A DNA stretch of 64,000 nucleotides from Pseudopyrenochaeta lycopersici (Eukaryota; Ascomycota; Dothideomycetes; Pleosporales; Pseudopyrenochaetaceae), in contig NHZP01000023.1 of NCBI GenBank assembly GCA_003313425.1, positions 620,001 to 684,000 of the forward strand, written 5' to 3'. This document shows, piece after piece, positions 46,084 through 55,380 of this stretch. Position numbers and translations under genes: made by a program. Below the pieces are notes generated by a model. That model was given only the letters and a program-made list of their open reading frames with translations. It had not been told where the DNA came from and ran no database searches. Numbering within the stretch: the stretch's first letter is position 1; each line of letters opens with the position of its first letter.

Positions 46084-46586
46084 GAGACGAAGAGATGTAA
46101 AAGGTGATATGTCTTGTGCATTGCATGCGGTGATGAGCATTTAGGATACCATTTCCTTTCCTTTCAATTTCTTTAGTAGTTCGAGTCTCTGTAAATATCA
46201 CTTGACTCTTTCCTTAGCCGCTTAGAATATACTGTGAGTGAATCGTTGCTCCTCCAGTCACGACGACTACATAACGCGCTCTTGTTGTTTCATTCACCAC
46301 TGTGATATAGTGCTAATGAGACTGAGATTGGCGCATAATTGCTTCATCACATTTTGCGTGATGGGATTGCGCCTTCAGAGGCTGATTCTAAGAAGCTAAA
46401 CTAATCATGCCAATTCATTACAATAAATCCGCTCACAAGATTGCTCGCCTCTCTGCTGGACCGGACCGAACCAGCTCTATAATGCGATACATACGCAAAG
46501 TATACTTTTCCATCCCCTTTCATACGGCATCTTCATCATCATAATCATCTTCATCATCAACACCAACGAAAAAGAATTTTAGGCCC
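46084..46586. other. Convergent 3' region, CCC2 / GH18-like gene
   Basis: This 503-bp AT-richer spacer contains the 3' ends of both genes. A short ATCATC repeat run lies near 46530-46560. Nothing else was recognised. Confidence 0.5.
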
Positions 46587-48497
46587 TCATATTCGGTTTG
46601 ACGTCTGCCCGTCCCACTCCACCCAGCCTACTCGATTCTCGGACGTGTCACGAGCCCTGAAAAACTCACCAGTCCAGCCAAAGTACACAACGCCTCTTCC
46701 ATCGGCGCCGAGATCACTTGGACCGCCTTCAATTCCACCAGACTCTCTCCAGGACTCGCGATTCAACTCCCTCAGTCGCGCCACAAGCTGTCTGAACTTA
46801 TCATCCTGGTAGCTACCCCTCCACTGCACAGGGAGCTGGATATCAAATCCATCAACGACTACCTCTTCGCCTAGCGGACGTGAGAGGCTTCTTAGAACAG
46901 ATGAAGGCGGATTAACCCAGTTCGAGCCCTTCATTGATGGAGGTACGGAAGGAGAGCCGACGTCTGGTCCCAAGGGCCGAAGGTCTGCGCGCTCGGTGTG
47001 GCCTTCGCCGAACAAACTGAACAGCGTTAAGGCAAAGGCGGAAGGAGGATGGTTTTCGTTAAAAAGATTCGGAAACTGTGGGTTCGGAACCTGTTCATCG
47101 GTAGGCAAAGGTACTATGACGGGGACGGGCGATTCAGTCACCACAGGTTGCACGGAACCTACGGGCGACTCCGTCACTACGGGCTGTTCAGTCTCCACAG
47201 GTGCCTCGGTCACCACAAGCCATTCAGATTCTAGTGGCTGCTCGGATTCCAACGGCGTCACGGTTTCCAATGGCTCCTCAGCTGGTCCCACAGTCTGCAC
47301 TAAGCTCGCAGTCACAGTTGGTCCCTCGGTCAGTACTGGCTCTACGGACTCGACTGATCCCAAGGTTATTACTGGCAGCTCAGAAACCACTGGTTCCTCA
47401 GCTTCGGTTGGTTCAGATGTTACTGCTGGCAACTCAGACACCACTGGTTCCTCAAATTCGACTGGTTCAGAGGTTACTGCTGGCAACTCAGAAACCGCTT
47501 GCACTTCGGTGGCTGAAGGCACCTCAATTACAAATATATTACTATCGGTGGGGATAACAAGGAAGCTGGGGTTCGATGATATCGTGTCGAGGATGGGGAT
47601 GGGTGCGTTAGGCTGTGAGATCGATGAGATAGATAGTCCCGTTGGTGGACTGGACAGTACAACAGGTGGACGGGACAATGGGATCGACGAGCTAGATGTT
47701 AGGATGGGTGAATTAGATAGTAGAACGGGCGAGGTGGAAAGTATTACAGAACTGGTGGATAGTAGTGTGGTCGAACTGGACAGTGGTACAGTCAAACTAG
47801 ATACTAGGACTGGTGAACTGGAACGTAGCACTGTTGGAGTGGATAGTAAAACGGATGAAGTGGAAACGAGCACGGACGGTCTAGGCGGTACAATAGGTCG
47901 CCTAGTGAGACCAGGGGGAGCTATTGGTCTAGGTTTAGTTGCAACAGGTTTAGGTTTAGGTTTAGGTTTGGGGTTGGGTTTGGGTTTAGGTCCCGGGCGG
48001 TTAGAATTTGGGCGGCGCGAGTTGGTGATTTGTCGTTTCTTCTTCCTCTCTTCGCCCTCTAACTCGTCATCACTATCATCAGCGTAGTATGAGCCAAAAG
48101 GCTCAGCGGGGCTCCCGGGGTCGCCAAAGTTTGTATTTCCTCCTACAACGCCTAGACCGTCTGCTTTGATACTAAGGAGTACCTTACGTCCAGAGGCCTG
48201 GCAGCGCTGTACTTCTGTGCCAAGGGCTGTGCAATTCAGGAGGCCAGGTGCTTGGATTGCTTGTCGGCTGTTTGGCTCTAGGCATCCAGGGAATGTAAAT
48301 AGTGAAGGGTAGCCATTGGGCCCGTAAAAGCGGTTCAAAATGGGGAGGGTGATGACTCTGATCTGTGGGTCACGGCAGAGACTACGGAAGCTGAGAAGAC
48401 CTGGGAAGGGAATTAGAGCCAAAGGGGGTTGATTGAAATATGAAACAGGGATATAGGGTAGGACATGGGCTGTGAAGAGATGACACGTGTGCATCAT
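46587..48497 (-). CDS. GH18 chitinase-like protein with degenerate active site and long low-complexity insert
   Basis: About 636 aa from ATG 48497. Residues about 14-140 resemble the start of a class III (GH18) chitinase: VSYFNQ, then IRVITLPILNRFYGPNGYPS, CQASGRKVLLSIKADG and a GDPGSPAEPFG stretch. Residues about 140-470 are insert: Lys-Pro repeats (about 172-185), Ser/Val/Leu-rich repeats, then a V-V-S-E-L-P-A-V-T-S-E-P-type repeat. The barrel resumes with SAFALTLFSLFGEGHTERADLRPLG and VVVDGFDI. There the catalytic DxxDxDxE has become DGFDIQLP: the third Asp and the Glu are lost. It ends early, so late barrel strands are missing. There is no signal peptide. The acceptor at 48470 is phase-compatible with the upstream glycoprotein gene, so this may be its 3' half; a small ATG exon at 48556-48547 is the alternative. 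Confidence 0.75.
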   Translation of the reverse strand: MMHTCHLFTAHVLPYIPVSYFNQPPLALIPFPGLLSFRSLCRDPQIRVITLPILNRFYGPNGYPSLFTFPGCLEPNSRQAIQAPGLLNCTALGTEVQRCQASGRKVLLSIKADGLGVVGGNTNFGDPGSPAEPFGSYYADDSDDELEGEERKKKRQITNSRRPNSNRPGPKPKPNPKPKPKPKPVATKPRPIAPPGLTRRPIVPPRPSVLVSTSSVLLSTPTVLRSSSPVLVSSLTVPLSSSTTLLSTSSVILSTSPVLLSNSPILTSSSSIPLSRPPVVLSSPPTGLSISSISQPNAPIPILDTISSNPSFLVIPTDSNIFVIEVPSATEVQAVSELPAVTSEPVEFEEPVVSELPAVTSEPTEAEEPVVSELPVITLGSVESVEPVLTEGPTVTASLVQTVGPAEEPLETVTPLESEQPLESEWLVVTEAPVETEQPVVTESPVGSVQPVVTESPVPVIVPLPTDEQVPNPQFPNLFNENHPPSAFALTLFSLFGEGHTERADLRPLGPDVGSPSVPPSMKGSNWVNPPSSVLRSLSRPLGEEVVVDGFDIQLPVQWRGSYQDDKFRQLVARLRELNRESWRESGGIEGGPSDLGADGRGVVYFGWTGEFFRARDTSENRVGWVEWDGQTSNRI

Positions 48498-48613
48498 GTT
48501 CAGAAGCAATGCAGGCAATGGTCGTGCAGAAGGTGTATATTACTACCAGAGACCATTGTGCGCAGTGTCTGCAACCAAGACATCACATACACACTCCAGT
48601 CGACTTGTGCACC

Positions 48614-50662
48614 TCAGGAGTACTGACCTGGAAGTTCGAAAGGGGGAAGAGTAGTGTCGGTCTCATTGAGCACCGGACTTGATGTTGACAAAAGCGTAGG
48701 CTCAAGCGAAACCGTTGTTGAAGTTATGACCGTAACATTAGGATACAACGGTATCGCGGTATCATTGACTGGCGTGCTGATAATCGTTCCCGCAGAAGGA
48801 GCGGCGGTTCCAGTACCAGGAATCAATTTAGGAGAAACGTAGGTTGAGTTGGGAAATAGCGCAATTTCAGTGAATAGAATCGGAGTATTGCTAATCGTTG
48901 CTACAGATGGAGCAGCTGTGCCGGTGCCAGGAATTACTATAGGAGTGATGGAGGTCGTGTTCGGATAGAGTGGGCTCTCACCGATAGTGACCGATACATT
49001 GACAGCTGTGCCTGGGCTACCGGTGCCAGAGCTTGGGGTTGGAAGAACGTTAGTTGTGTTCGCATATAGCGGAACGGTGACAGGTATTGATACATTAAGA
49101 GCTGTGCCTGGAACGCCGGTCACAGTGACTATCGTTGGAAGGATGAACGTTGTGTTAAGATATTTAGGGGGTTCCGTAACGGTTGCGTTCAAGATACCTG
49201 TCCCAGCCGGCACTCCAGTACCAGAAGCAATGGCCGTTGGGGTAACGAATGTGATGTTTGGCCACAACAGAGTCGCGTTATCGTATATTAGGGTGCTAAC
49301 GCCAGTTCCAACCGACACTCCACCAGTGCCAGAAACAGTGGTCACCGGGCTAGCGAATGTACTGTTTGGCCACAATAGAGTCGCGTTATCGTAGATTAGG
49401 GTGCTAACACCAGTTCCAACCGATACTCCACCCGTACCAGATATCACAGGTGTTGGAACAACGAATGTACTGTTTGGCCACAACAGAGTCGCGTTATCAT
49501 ATATCAAGGTGCTAACACCAGTGCCAACTGATACTCCACCTGTACCCGATACCGCAGGTGTTGGGGTAACGAATGTGATGTTCGGCCACAACAAAGTCGC
49601 GTTATCGTATATTACGGCGGTGCTTATGCCAGTTCCGACTGACACACCACCCGTACCGGAAACAATGGCGGTTGGGCTAACGAATGTACTATTTGGCCAC
49701 AACAGAGTCGAGTTATCGTATATTAGGGTGCTAACGCCAGTTCCAACCGATACTCCACCCGTAACCGATATCACAGGTGTAGGAACAACGAACGTGCTGT
49801 TCGGCCACAGCAGGGTCGCGATATCAGATGCTGGTGTGTTAATACCTGTCCCTGCTGATGGTTCCCCAGTTCCTGGAATTGGGGAGGGGACGACAGTTGC
49901 AGTGACAATTATGATACTCGTCAATTGGATACTCGTCGTCGATGTATTTGTCGCCGTTTCATTCGAGCCAAGGGAGATACTTGAAGGAACTGGGTTTATA
50001 AGGATATCCGATGGGACAAAGGTGGGTTCTGTTGAGTTGCCGATCCACGATGATGGCAGTCCGGTTCCTGGAGGTATGGCTGTGAATTCGTCCGTGATCA
50101 ATGCAGGAGTTAGAGTCGACCAAATGGCGGTTGAGTTCATTGGAAACGGCGGCGCTACACTCGATGGCGTAGAAGTGGCCTCAGGTATCGTAATCTCGGA
50201 GCTAACTGCTAGTACTGTGCTTAGAGGAGGTTCAGGCGGAATCACCACCGAACTCGTGGTCTCGCTGATTACATCGACCGCTGCCGAGCTCGACACTTCG
50301 ATAGGCGTAGGGGTGATAGAAACCGATGTTGTGGACGCCTCGTCATCACTGGGCTTCTCATGTCCACCAAATAGGCGTTCGACAAGGTCCCTGAGGAAAT
50401 CGTATCCGGTATAGGTTCTTAAAATTTCGCCAATTTGGTCGAAGAGATTGGCCGGCTTCTTTGGTGTCTCGGGTTCCTCGCGTTTCTGGGTGTTCGACGT
50501 GACAGGAATATCTACTTGCAGTCTTGGGTGGTTTTCAACCGGAACGAGTGGTATGCGCGGATCAAGCACTTGATGTGGGAGCACTGCAGCATTCGCCACG
50601 TTCGCGACAAGCAGTACGAGTGTGAGCAAATGAATGGCTACTCGGGAGCAAGTAGGCGCCAT
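48614..50662 (-). CDS. Secreted Ser/Thr-rich repeat glycoprotein
   Basis: 682 aa from ATG 50662 (MAPTCSRVAIHLLTLVLLVA), with a signal peptide ending near Ala25. A dibasic KR at 60-61 could be a Kex2-type site. Residues about 62-260 are Ser/Thr/Pro-rich with a short helical part (IGEILRTYTGYDFLRDLVERLF). From about 265 to 660 the protein is built of 36-37-residue units. Five close copies (about 301-481) read GGVSVGTGVSTLIYDNATLLWPN-like, each with N-x-S/T sites. Later units are more diverged. It has no catalytic motif, GPI-anchor signal or transmembrane helix. I do not recognise a family; the make-up suggests a cell-wall or extracellular glycoprotein. A GTCAGT donor at 48627 just before the stop could splice in frame into the GH18-like sequence downstream. 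Confidence 0.78.
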   Translation of the reverse strand: MAPTCSRVAIHLLTLVLLVANVANAAVLPHQVLDPRIPLVPVENHPRLQVDIPVTSNTQKREEPETPKKPANLFDQIGEILRTYTGYDFLRDLVERLFGGHEKPSDDEASTTSVSITPTPIEVSSSAAVDVISETTSSVVIPPEPPLSTVLAVSSEITIPEATSTPSSVAPPFPMNSTAIWSTLTPALITDEFTAIPPGTGLPSSWIGNSTEPTFVPSDILINPVPSSISLGSNETATNTSTTSIQLTSIIIVTATVVPSPIPGTGEPSAGTGINTPASDIATLLWPNSTFVVPTPVISVTGGVSVGTGVSTLIYDNSTLLWPNSTFVSPTAIVSGTGGVSVGTGISTAVIYDNATLLWPNITFVTPTPAVSGTGGVSVGTGVSTLIYDNATLLWPNSTFVVPTPVISGTGGVSVGTGVSTLIYDNATLLWPNSTFASPVTTVSGTGGVSVGTGVSTLIYDNATLLWPNITFVTPTAIASGTGVPAGTGILNATVTEPPKYLNTTFILPTIVTVTGVPGTALNVSIPVTVPLYANTTNVLPTPSSGTGSPGTAVNVSVTIGESPLYPNTTSITPIVIPGTGTAAPSVATISNTPILFTEIALFPNSTYVSPKLIPGTGTAAPSAGTIISTPVNDTAIPLYPNVTVITSTTVSLEPTLLSTSSPVLNETDTTLPPFELPGQYS
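49222..49762. repeat. 108-bp tandem repeat within the glycoprotein gene
   Basis: Five units of 108-111 bp (36-37 codons) encode the core copies of the glycoprotein repeat. They are similar at DNA level; for example the phrase TTTGGCCACAACAGAGTCGCG recurs with few changes. Flanking units are more diverged. Copy number is likely to vary between strains (inference). Confidence 0.85.
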
Positions 50663-51164
50663 AATTGCCACGTGCTCTTCAAGCGAATGTGAGAGAAAAC
50701 GAGTGACAAAACGCGCGGGGAGGAAGTAGACCTGAAGCGCATTGGTAAGGTGATCGTATATATGCGTGACAAGCAAGGGAGATTGCGGCATCGGGACATG
50801 GCCAAGGGAGGAATGGGATCACCAAAAGAGTCTAGGAAGAGCCCGACCAGTTGGGCAATAATTTGCATAAGTGTTGAGGATCGGAAAAGGGTTGATGGGA
50901 GATTGAAGGCATGACCGTACGACGGTCGACGCGATATTCTGCATTCCTATCTTGGACTATCAGCAGCGCGAGACATTCCACGTTGAAAGTTCATGTTTCC
51001 CGCATGCCTGGCGTTCAGCCCTTTAAAAAGAACACTGTCAACTTTTAGCGGCTAATTGCGCTTAACAACGTGGTTGTGAAAAATAGAAGACAAGAAAGTA
51101 CTGATAGCATAATATCGACGGGGCTGTCGCGTCGCCTGTGATGATCACGAACGGCCACTCCCTT
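50663..51164. other. Intergenic, glycoprotein promoter
   Basis: This 502-bp spacer holds the promoter of the repeat glycoprotein gene and the 3' end of the nuclease gene. The frame upstream of ATG 50662 stays open to 50791 without an ATG suited to a signal peptide. Nothing else was seen. Confidence 0.45.
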
Positions 51165-53255
51165 TCATAACTCTTGCTCGTCGCGGTCAGCCTTACTTGT
51201 GGTCGATACTAGGCCACCATAGTCGCTCCAAGTAAGGTAGGTTCCAATCGCGGCGTGATAGGCTAGCTGTCGATTGTTGAACTTCGTTTGTTGTTTCCCT
51301 CTACGAGAATTTGGGGTCACAACAACCCCACTACCAGTGGCTAAAAGTGGAGCTGGTGATAAAGGAGTGAGTGAAGTAGTTAGACCCAAGGATCGTGGCG
51401 ACGAATAGTTTGGTTCTATGATTTTTGTTTTCGACGGAGTCGGAGCATTTGCTGTGAATTCTCGGCTTGCTTCTGATGAAGCAGTAGACGTATGTTGAAA
51501 CTCCATGCGTCCTCTGTCGGGAACAGCTGTTAAGGTACCATCAGGCATTGCAATTGGTGGAACGACGCCAGGCAATTCCACATCTTCCGTGGAGACGTGC
51601 TGGGTCGCGAAGTCGTCTCTCCGAGTGCGCCTTGACGCAGCCGGAGTCGCAATCAAAGCGTCAACAGTAGTCTGTGTATCTTCTTGAGTATCTTCAAAGT
51701 CCCGTTTTTTCCTGTTTTCGTTTAATAGCTTTGCTTCGTACAATTGCATCATCTTCGTATCATGGCGGAATACGTCACCAGAGCAGAGCTCTCCAAATAG
51801 GTTCCGCATGCTGACCACTGGCGTCCAAGTATCCTCATCGACCGTACAAGGTATGATGTCAGCGGGATTTAGGGCTTCAATAAGGTTGCAGAGCTCCGAA
51901 TATGATGAGTGCCGTGAGTAAGGGAATCGAATCGCTCGACTTGGTGAACCACTATCCTGGTTCGCCAAACAATGAGAGGATAGTACAGAGGCAAGAAAAT
52001 TCAGAGATATGGAATCCTGGCTCTCTTTCTGGAATTGCATGTCGATATCGAGTTTACCGTTGCCATCATGGAGCGCTTGCTTGAGTAGCGCAGGAAAATT
52101 TGGAGGCAGTCTTTCGTCGTCAATAGATGCAGCGTGAAAATCCCTAAGTTTGCTGGCCTCTGCCAGATTACCGGTTTCTAGCTGTTCCTTTCGATCTAAG
52201 TCGCCATTTCCACCTCCCGCTCCCAGTTCAGCAATATCCTCTCCATCAGCACGAGTGATAATTGGTATGATGTGTACGATCTTGGAGTCCGTATCACGGT
52301 CCATAACCCGACAACCCGTGCCGCGTTCACAGCTGTGTATGCGCACGCTTTCTTTTGAGGTCAAGCAACCTGGCTGTATGTGATTTCCATTTTTGAAGCC
52401 ACATAATGCGGGCGCCTCGTGGATTTCTAGGCCAGATTCGCGAACGAACTTATTGTCAACTGGCACGCAAAGGCCTATTTCTCGAAGCTGCGAGCTGCCC
52501 AAAGTAGAGAGCGAGCCATATAGACGTGCCCGGTAGTCGTCGAGATGAATCCGAGAATCTAAGAAAGACGAAAGCGCTACCCAAACCTTCTCGTATCCAA
52601 AGGTCCAAGAATGGAAATAGAAGATAGTGTCGTCTGGATACTGGCTAACCTTTTCAAGAAGCTCTCGAACACCTTCCGCCTTGCTAGGAAACTGGCGATA
52701 AGGCTCGCTCTTTGTGGCGAACGTCGTGTCCAGATACACGCAATCTAGTCGACGAGTGCCTGAAGTGTATGGCAAAAGCACAGGGTTTTGTACCAATGAG
52801 TTCAACCACCAAGTTTCTGCTCGGACATCACCTGTGTATAGGATCGCATTGTCATTTCCCTCGATAAGAAACATCACAGCGCCAATGCAATGGTTCGCAT
52901 CAATCAATGTCACTCTCAGTATATTGCCCGGCGCGAGTTCGATCACTGTTGGCGTGTCCAGGGGAAGCGGCTTCGCTAATTTACGCATGCTCCTGTCGTA
53001 TGTAACATTGCGTCGTTCCAACACTCCTTTCGCAAAGTTGATACGGTGATGATACTTCTCGAGCCGGAGGAGTATTTGCCTTGTAGCTGCCGAGCAGTAC
53101 ACAAATGGGGCTCGGATTGACTCGAGGCCACTCAAATGATCGGAGTGGACATGGCTAAGGAAGCACGCCAAGGGAGCTTTGTGCTCAGGCTGTTGTCGAA
53201 AGTAATCGATTCTGATGTTGGGGAATTCGGCTACAAAGCCTTTGAAAGTGGACAT
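51165..53255 (-). CDS. SNM1/Artemis-type metallo-beta-lactamase nuclease
   Basis: Beta-CASP nucleases of this group act in interstrand-crosslink repair (Pso2/Snm1) and end joining (Artemis). Single exon, 696 aa. The metal-binding motif HVHSDH lies at residues 35-40 (His35, His37, Asp39, His40). It is followed by IDANHCIGAVMFLIEG and LYTGDVR. The DCVYLDTTF strand begins the beta-CASP part. A DRMBL-like segment, IRFPYSRHSSYSELCNLIEALNPADIIPCTVD, lies near 435-470. The C-terminal about 200 residues are Ser/Thr-rich and unstructured, as in Artemis regulatory tails. The lack of a N-terminal zinc finger and the MSTFKGFVAEFPNIRIDYF start favour Artemis-like over Pso2-like. Nuclear role inferred. Confidence 0.9.
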   Translation of the reverse strand: MSTFKGFVAEFPNIRIDYFRQQPEHKAPLACFLSHVHSDHLSGLESIRAPFVYCSAATRQILLRLEKYHHRINFAKGVLERRNVTYDRSMRKLAKPLPLDTPTVIELAPGNILRVTLIDANHCIGAVMFLIEGNDNAILYTGDVRAETWWLNSLVQNPVLLPYTSGTRRLDCVYLDTTFATKSEPYRQFPSKAEGVRELLEKVSQYPDDTIFYFHSWTFGYEKVWVALSSFLDSRIHLDDYRARLYGSLSTLGSSQLREIGLCVPVDNKFVRESGLEIHEAPALCGFKNGNHIQPGCLTSKESVRIHSCERGTGCRVMDRDTDSKIVHIIPIITRADGEDIAELGAGGGNGDLDRKEQLETGNLAEASKLRDFHAASIDDERLPPNFPALLKQALHDGNGKLDIDMQFQKESQDSISLNFLASVLSSHCLANQDSGSPSRAIRFPYSRHSSYSELCNLIEALNPADIIPCTVDEDTWTPVVSMRNLFGELCSGDVFRHDTKMMQLYEAKLLNENRKKRDFEDTQEDTQTTVDALIATPAASRRTRRDDFATQHVSTEDVELPGVVPPIAMPDGTLTAVPDRGRMEFQHTSTASSEASREFTANAPTPSKTKIIEPNYSSPRSLGLTTSLTPLSPAPLLATGSGVVVTPNSRRGKQQTKFNNRQLAYHAAIGTYLTWSDYGGLVSTTSKADRDEQEL

Positions 53256-53508
53256 GGAGTGTAATTACACTGGTCCACCGAAGATAACATTTCCGAAAGG
53301 TTATTATGTACTTTGATACTGAGGAGCCTGAGCTCATGGCTAGTGGTGGCGAGAAACCAGAAAACGGAAATAGCACGTGCACACCTGCAACCACGGGCCT
53401 TTACATCTCTCTCACCACCGGAAACGTAAAGGTTCGAAAAGCGACACAATAGATGCCCATAATTCACACTTGAGGCATTATACTTTCTCATTTTGCGTAC
53501 TTGAACAG

Positions 53509-54813
53509 CTACAAGACAAAAACATCGCTAACCTTCACAACTTGCCCTGTGGCTATCGACTTGTTCGCGCAGACACCAGTCAATATCGACAATGCACCAT
53601 CTACATGAGTCGCAGCTCTCATGTCCTGGTCAATCTCAGCCCCCTTTTCGCCAAACAGGTCCGCTAACAAGATTTCGTCTCCGCCACCATGTGCGCCCAC
53701 GCTGGTCGGGATCTCTACGTCCACGGGTTTCTCGAATAACTTCCGTAACGTGATAGTTCGGGTTTCAAGTGAACCCTCAAGTGACTGATCTCCGCCGCTG
53801 TTGACATATGAATTCTCAACAACTTCCATTTCCAGACGGCCGCCTGTACCGTTGAATGACACGCGGAAGCCTTCCCATGGCGCGTATGCTGTCAGCGAGT
53901 ATGTCAGGACGGCACCGTTGCGGTATCGTACAAGCAGGTTCATTGTATCCTCGATGCTTATACCATCACCGAAGACGCTTTGGTCGCGGTAGTATGCGTC
54001 TTCATGCTCCGCATCGAGATACATCTTTTTGAGCTTATCGTTGTTTTCCATGTGCAGGGCAAACGGGTCACTTTTTGCAGCCTCGCTTCCATGTGCACGA
54101 GTGTAAAAGCTGGTGACGCCTCGTTTCTCGGCGTTTTCACGCCCGTAGAATTTCAAATCGCCTTGTGCATACACAGTCTCAGGCTGTGAGTTGAGCCAAA
54201 AGTTAACGAGGTCGAAATGATGGGTGCTTTTATGGACTAGCAAGCCTCCGCTGTTGCGCTTGTCCCGATGCCAGCGACGAAAGTAGTCGGCACCGTGGGA
54301 GGTATTGAGCATCCATTCGAAATGTATGCTTGTTACGCTGCCGATGGCGCCGGAGCGCAGTAGCTCCCAGACTTTGGTGTTGTGCGGCGCGTACCTGTAA
54401 TTGAAGGTCACTCGTACTTTCTTTCCAGTCCGCTCAACAGCATCAAAGATTTCTCGACATCGTGGCGGGTCAATAGTCATTGGCTTTTCGGTTACAACAT
54501 TGCATCCCAATTCCAACGCTCTTACAATGTAAATATTGTGCGTCCGATCGATTGTGGTGACAATAACTTCGTCTGGTTTTGTTTCTTGAATCATGCGGTC
54601 AAAGTCTGCTGCTTTGAAGGTGGGAACTGAGGCATGACCGAACGACTGTAACTGTTGATTCGCAAAGTCAAGCCGTGTTTGGTTTGTGTCACATAGTGCC
54701 ACTATAGTTGATGTTTCTTTGTAGGTTGTTGCTATTGCAGAGTAAAAGAACGACGAACGACCACCGGTGCCAATGAGTGCGTATTTCTTCAACTTTGCTT
54801 TGGTTTCTGCCAT
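53509..54813 (-). CDS. Gfo/Idh/MocA-family NAD(P)-dependent oxidoreductase
   Basis: The family oxidises or reduces sugars, inositols and similar substrates. Single exon, 434 aa. The N-terminal Rossmann fold has LIGTGGRSSFF (13-23) and the acidic residue ending strand beta2 (CDTNQ). The family's EKP motif is at 109-111 (VVTEKPMTID). The C-terminal domain includes the substrate-site region GGLLVHKSTHHFDLVNFW. No signal peptide is present. It starts 567 bp from a divergent MFS permease gene; such pairing often marks an uptake-plus-catabolism module. The substrate cannot be read from sequence. Confidence 0.9.
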   Translation of the reverse strand: MAETKAKLKKYALIGTGGRSSFFYSAIATTYKETSTIVALCDTNQTRLDFANQQLQSFGHASVPTFKAADFDRMIQETKPDEVIVTTIDRTHNIYIVRALELGCNVVTEKPMTIDPPRCREIFDAVERTGKKVRVTFNYRYAPHNTKVWELLRSGAIGSVTSIHFEWMLNTSHGADYFRRWHRDKRNSGGLLVHKSTHHFDLVNFWLNSQPETVYAQGDLKFYGRENAEKRGVTSFYTRAHGSEAAKSDPFALHMENNDKLKKMYLDAEHEDAYYRDQSVFGDGISIEDTMNLLVRYRNGAVLTYSLTAYAPWEGFRVSFNGTGGRLEMEVVENSYVNSGGDQSLEGSLETRTITLRKLFEKPVDVEIPTSVGAHGGGDEILLADLFGEKGAEIDQDMRAATHVDGALSILTGVCANKSIATGQVVKVSDVFVL

Positions 54814-55380
54814 GTTTGTGATCGTTATTCGGAGTGGTATGTCGATCCAGTCATATCAAACACCAAGACCTAATGCTGCAGCAGAGTCTTAAGAAAGGAA
54901 ATGTCCCACCATGATGCCTCGGTGTAAACGTTGCCCCGCCAAGGGGTCTCGGCTGCTTTCGGTCATCAATGCTCCGACACCCGCATCAACTTGTCGATCA
55001 ACTTAGCCAAAAGATAGTCCTAGGCGGTGATCCTGGACCGAGTGCTCCTTTAGCCGCCGGTTGGACACACCTTGCACGACAAGCCCCACCTGGTCCACCC
55101 CCATGGGGAGATCAGACCAAGGAGACGACCGTTCGATGCAACCATGTGGGGGAAAGAGACTGGCCGACACTGCTTGCTAATGGGCTGATCGTGCGCTTCA
55201 ACAGGTTGCTAATGCAGCGTTAATGAAGGTAATACGTGGAGATGAGTTTCTCCTGTTGTTACCCAACTTGACATCAACGACCATGTGTTGTAATCCTTCG
55301 GTCCATTGGTGAGCTTTCAAACCACTCGGTAGATGTCTTCCGGTTCATCTGTATGATTGATAAAGAAGCGTGCGGGTCGA
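54814..55380. other. Divergent promoter, oxidoreductase / MFS permease
   Basis: This 567-bp spacer sits between two divergent starts, consistent with shared control. GC-rich inverted words such as CGGTTGGACAC lie around 55050, but no named operator was recognised. Confidence 0.5.

Noticed and set aside
47945..47991. Telomere-like GGTTTA/GGTTTG hexamer run
   Set aside because: On the minus strand it encodes the Lys-Pro repeat of the GH18-like protein in frame. The unit is not the fungal TTAGGG, and flanking sequence is coding.
46996..48087. 363-residue plus-strand frame opposite the GH18-like gene
   Set aside because: Mirror of the Ser/Thr-rich repeats on the coding strand; the minus-strand frame has GH18 similarity and the plus-strand frame has none.
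49401..50414. 337-residue plus-strand frame opposite the glycoprotein gene
   Set aside because: It is the antisense of the 108-bp repeat; the minus strand carries the signal peptide and N-glycosylation sites.
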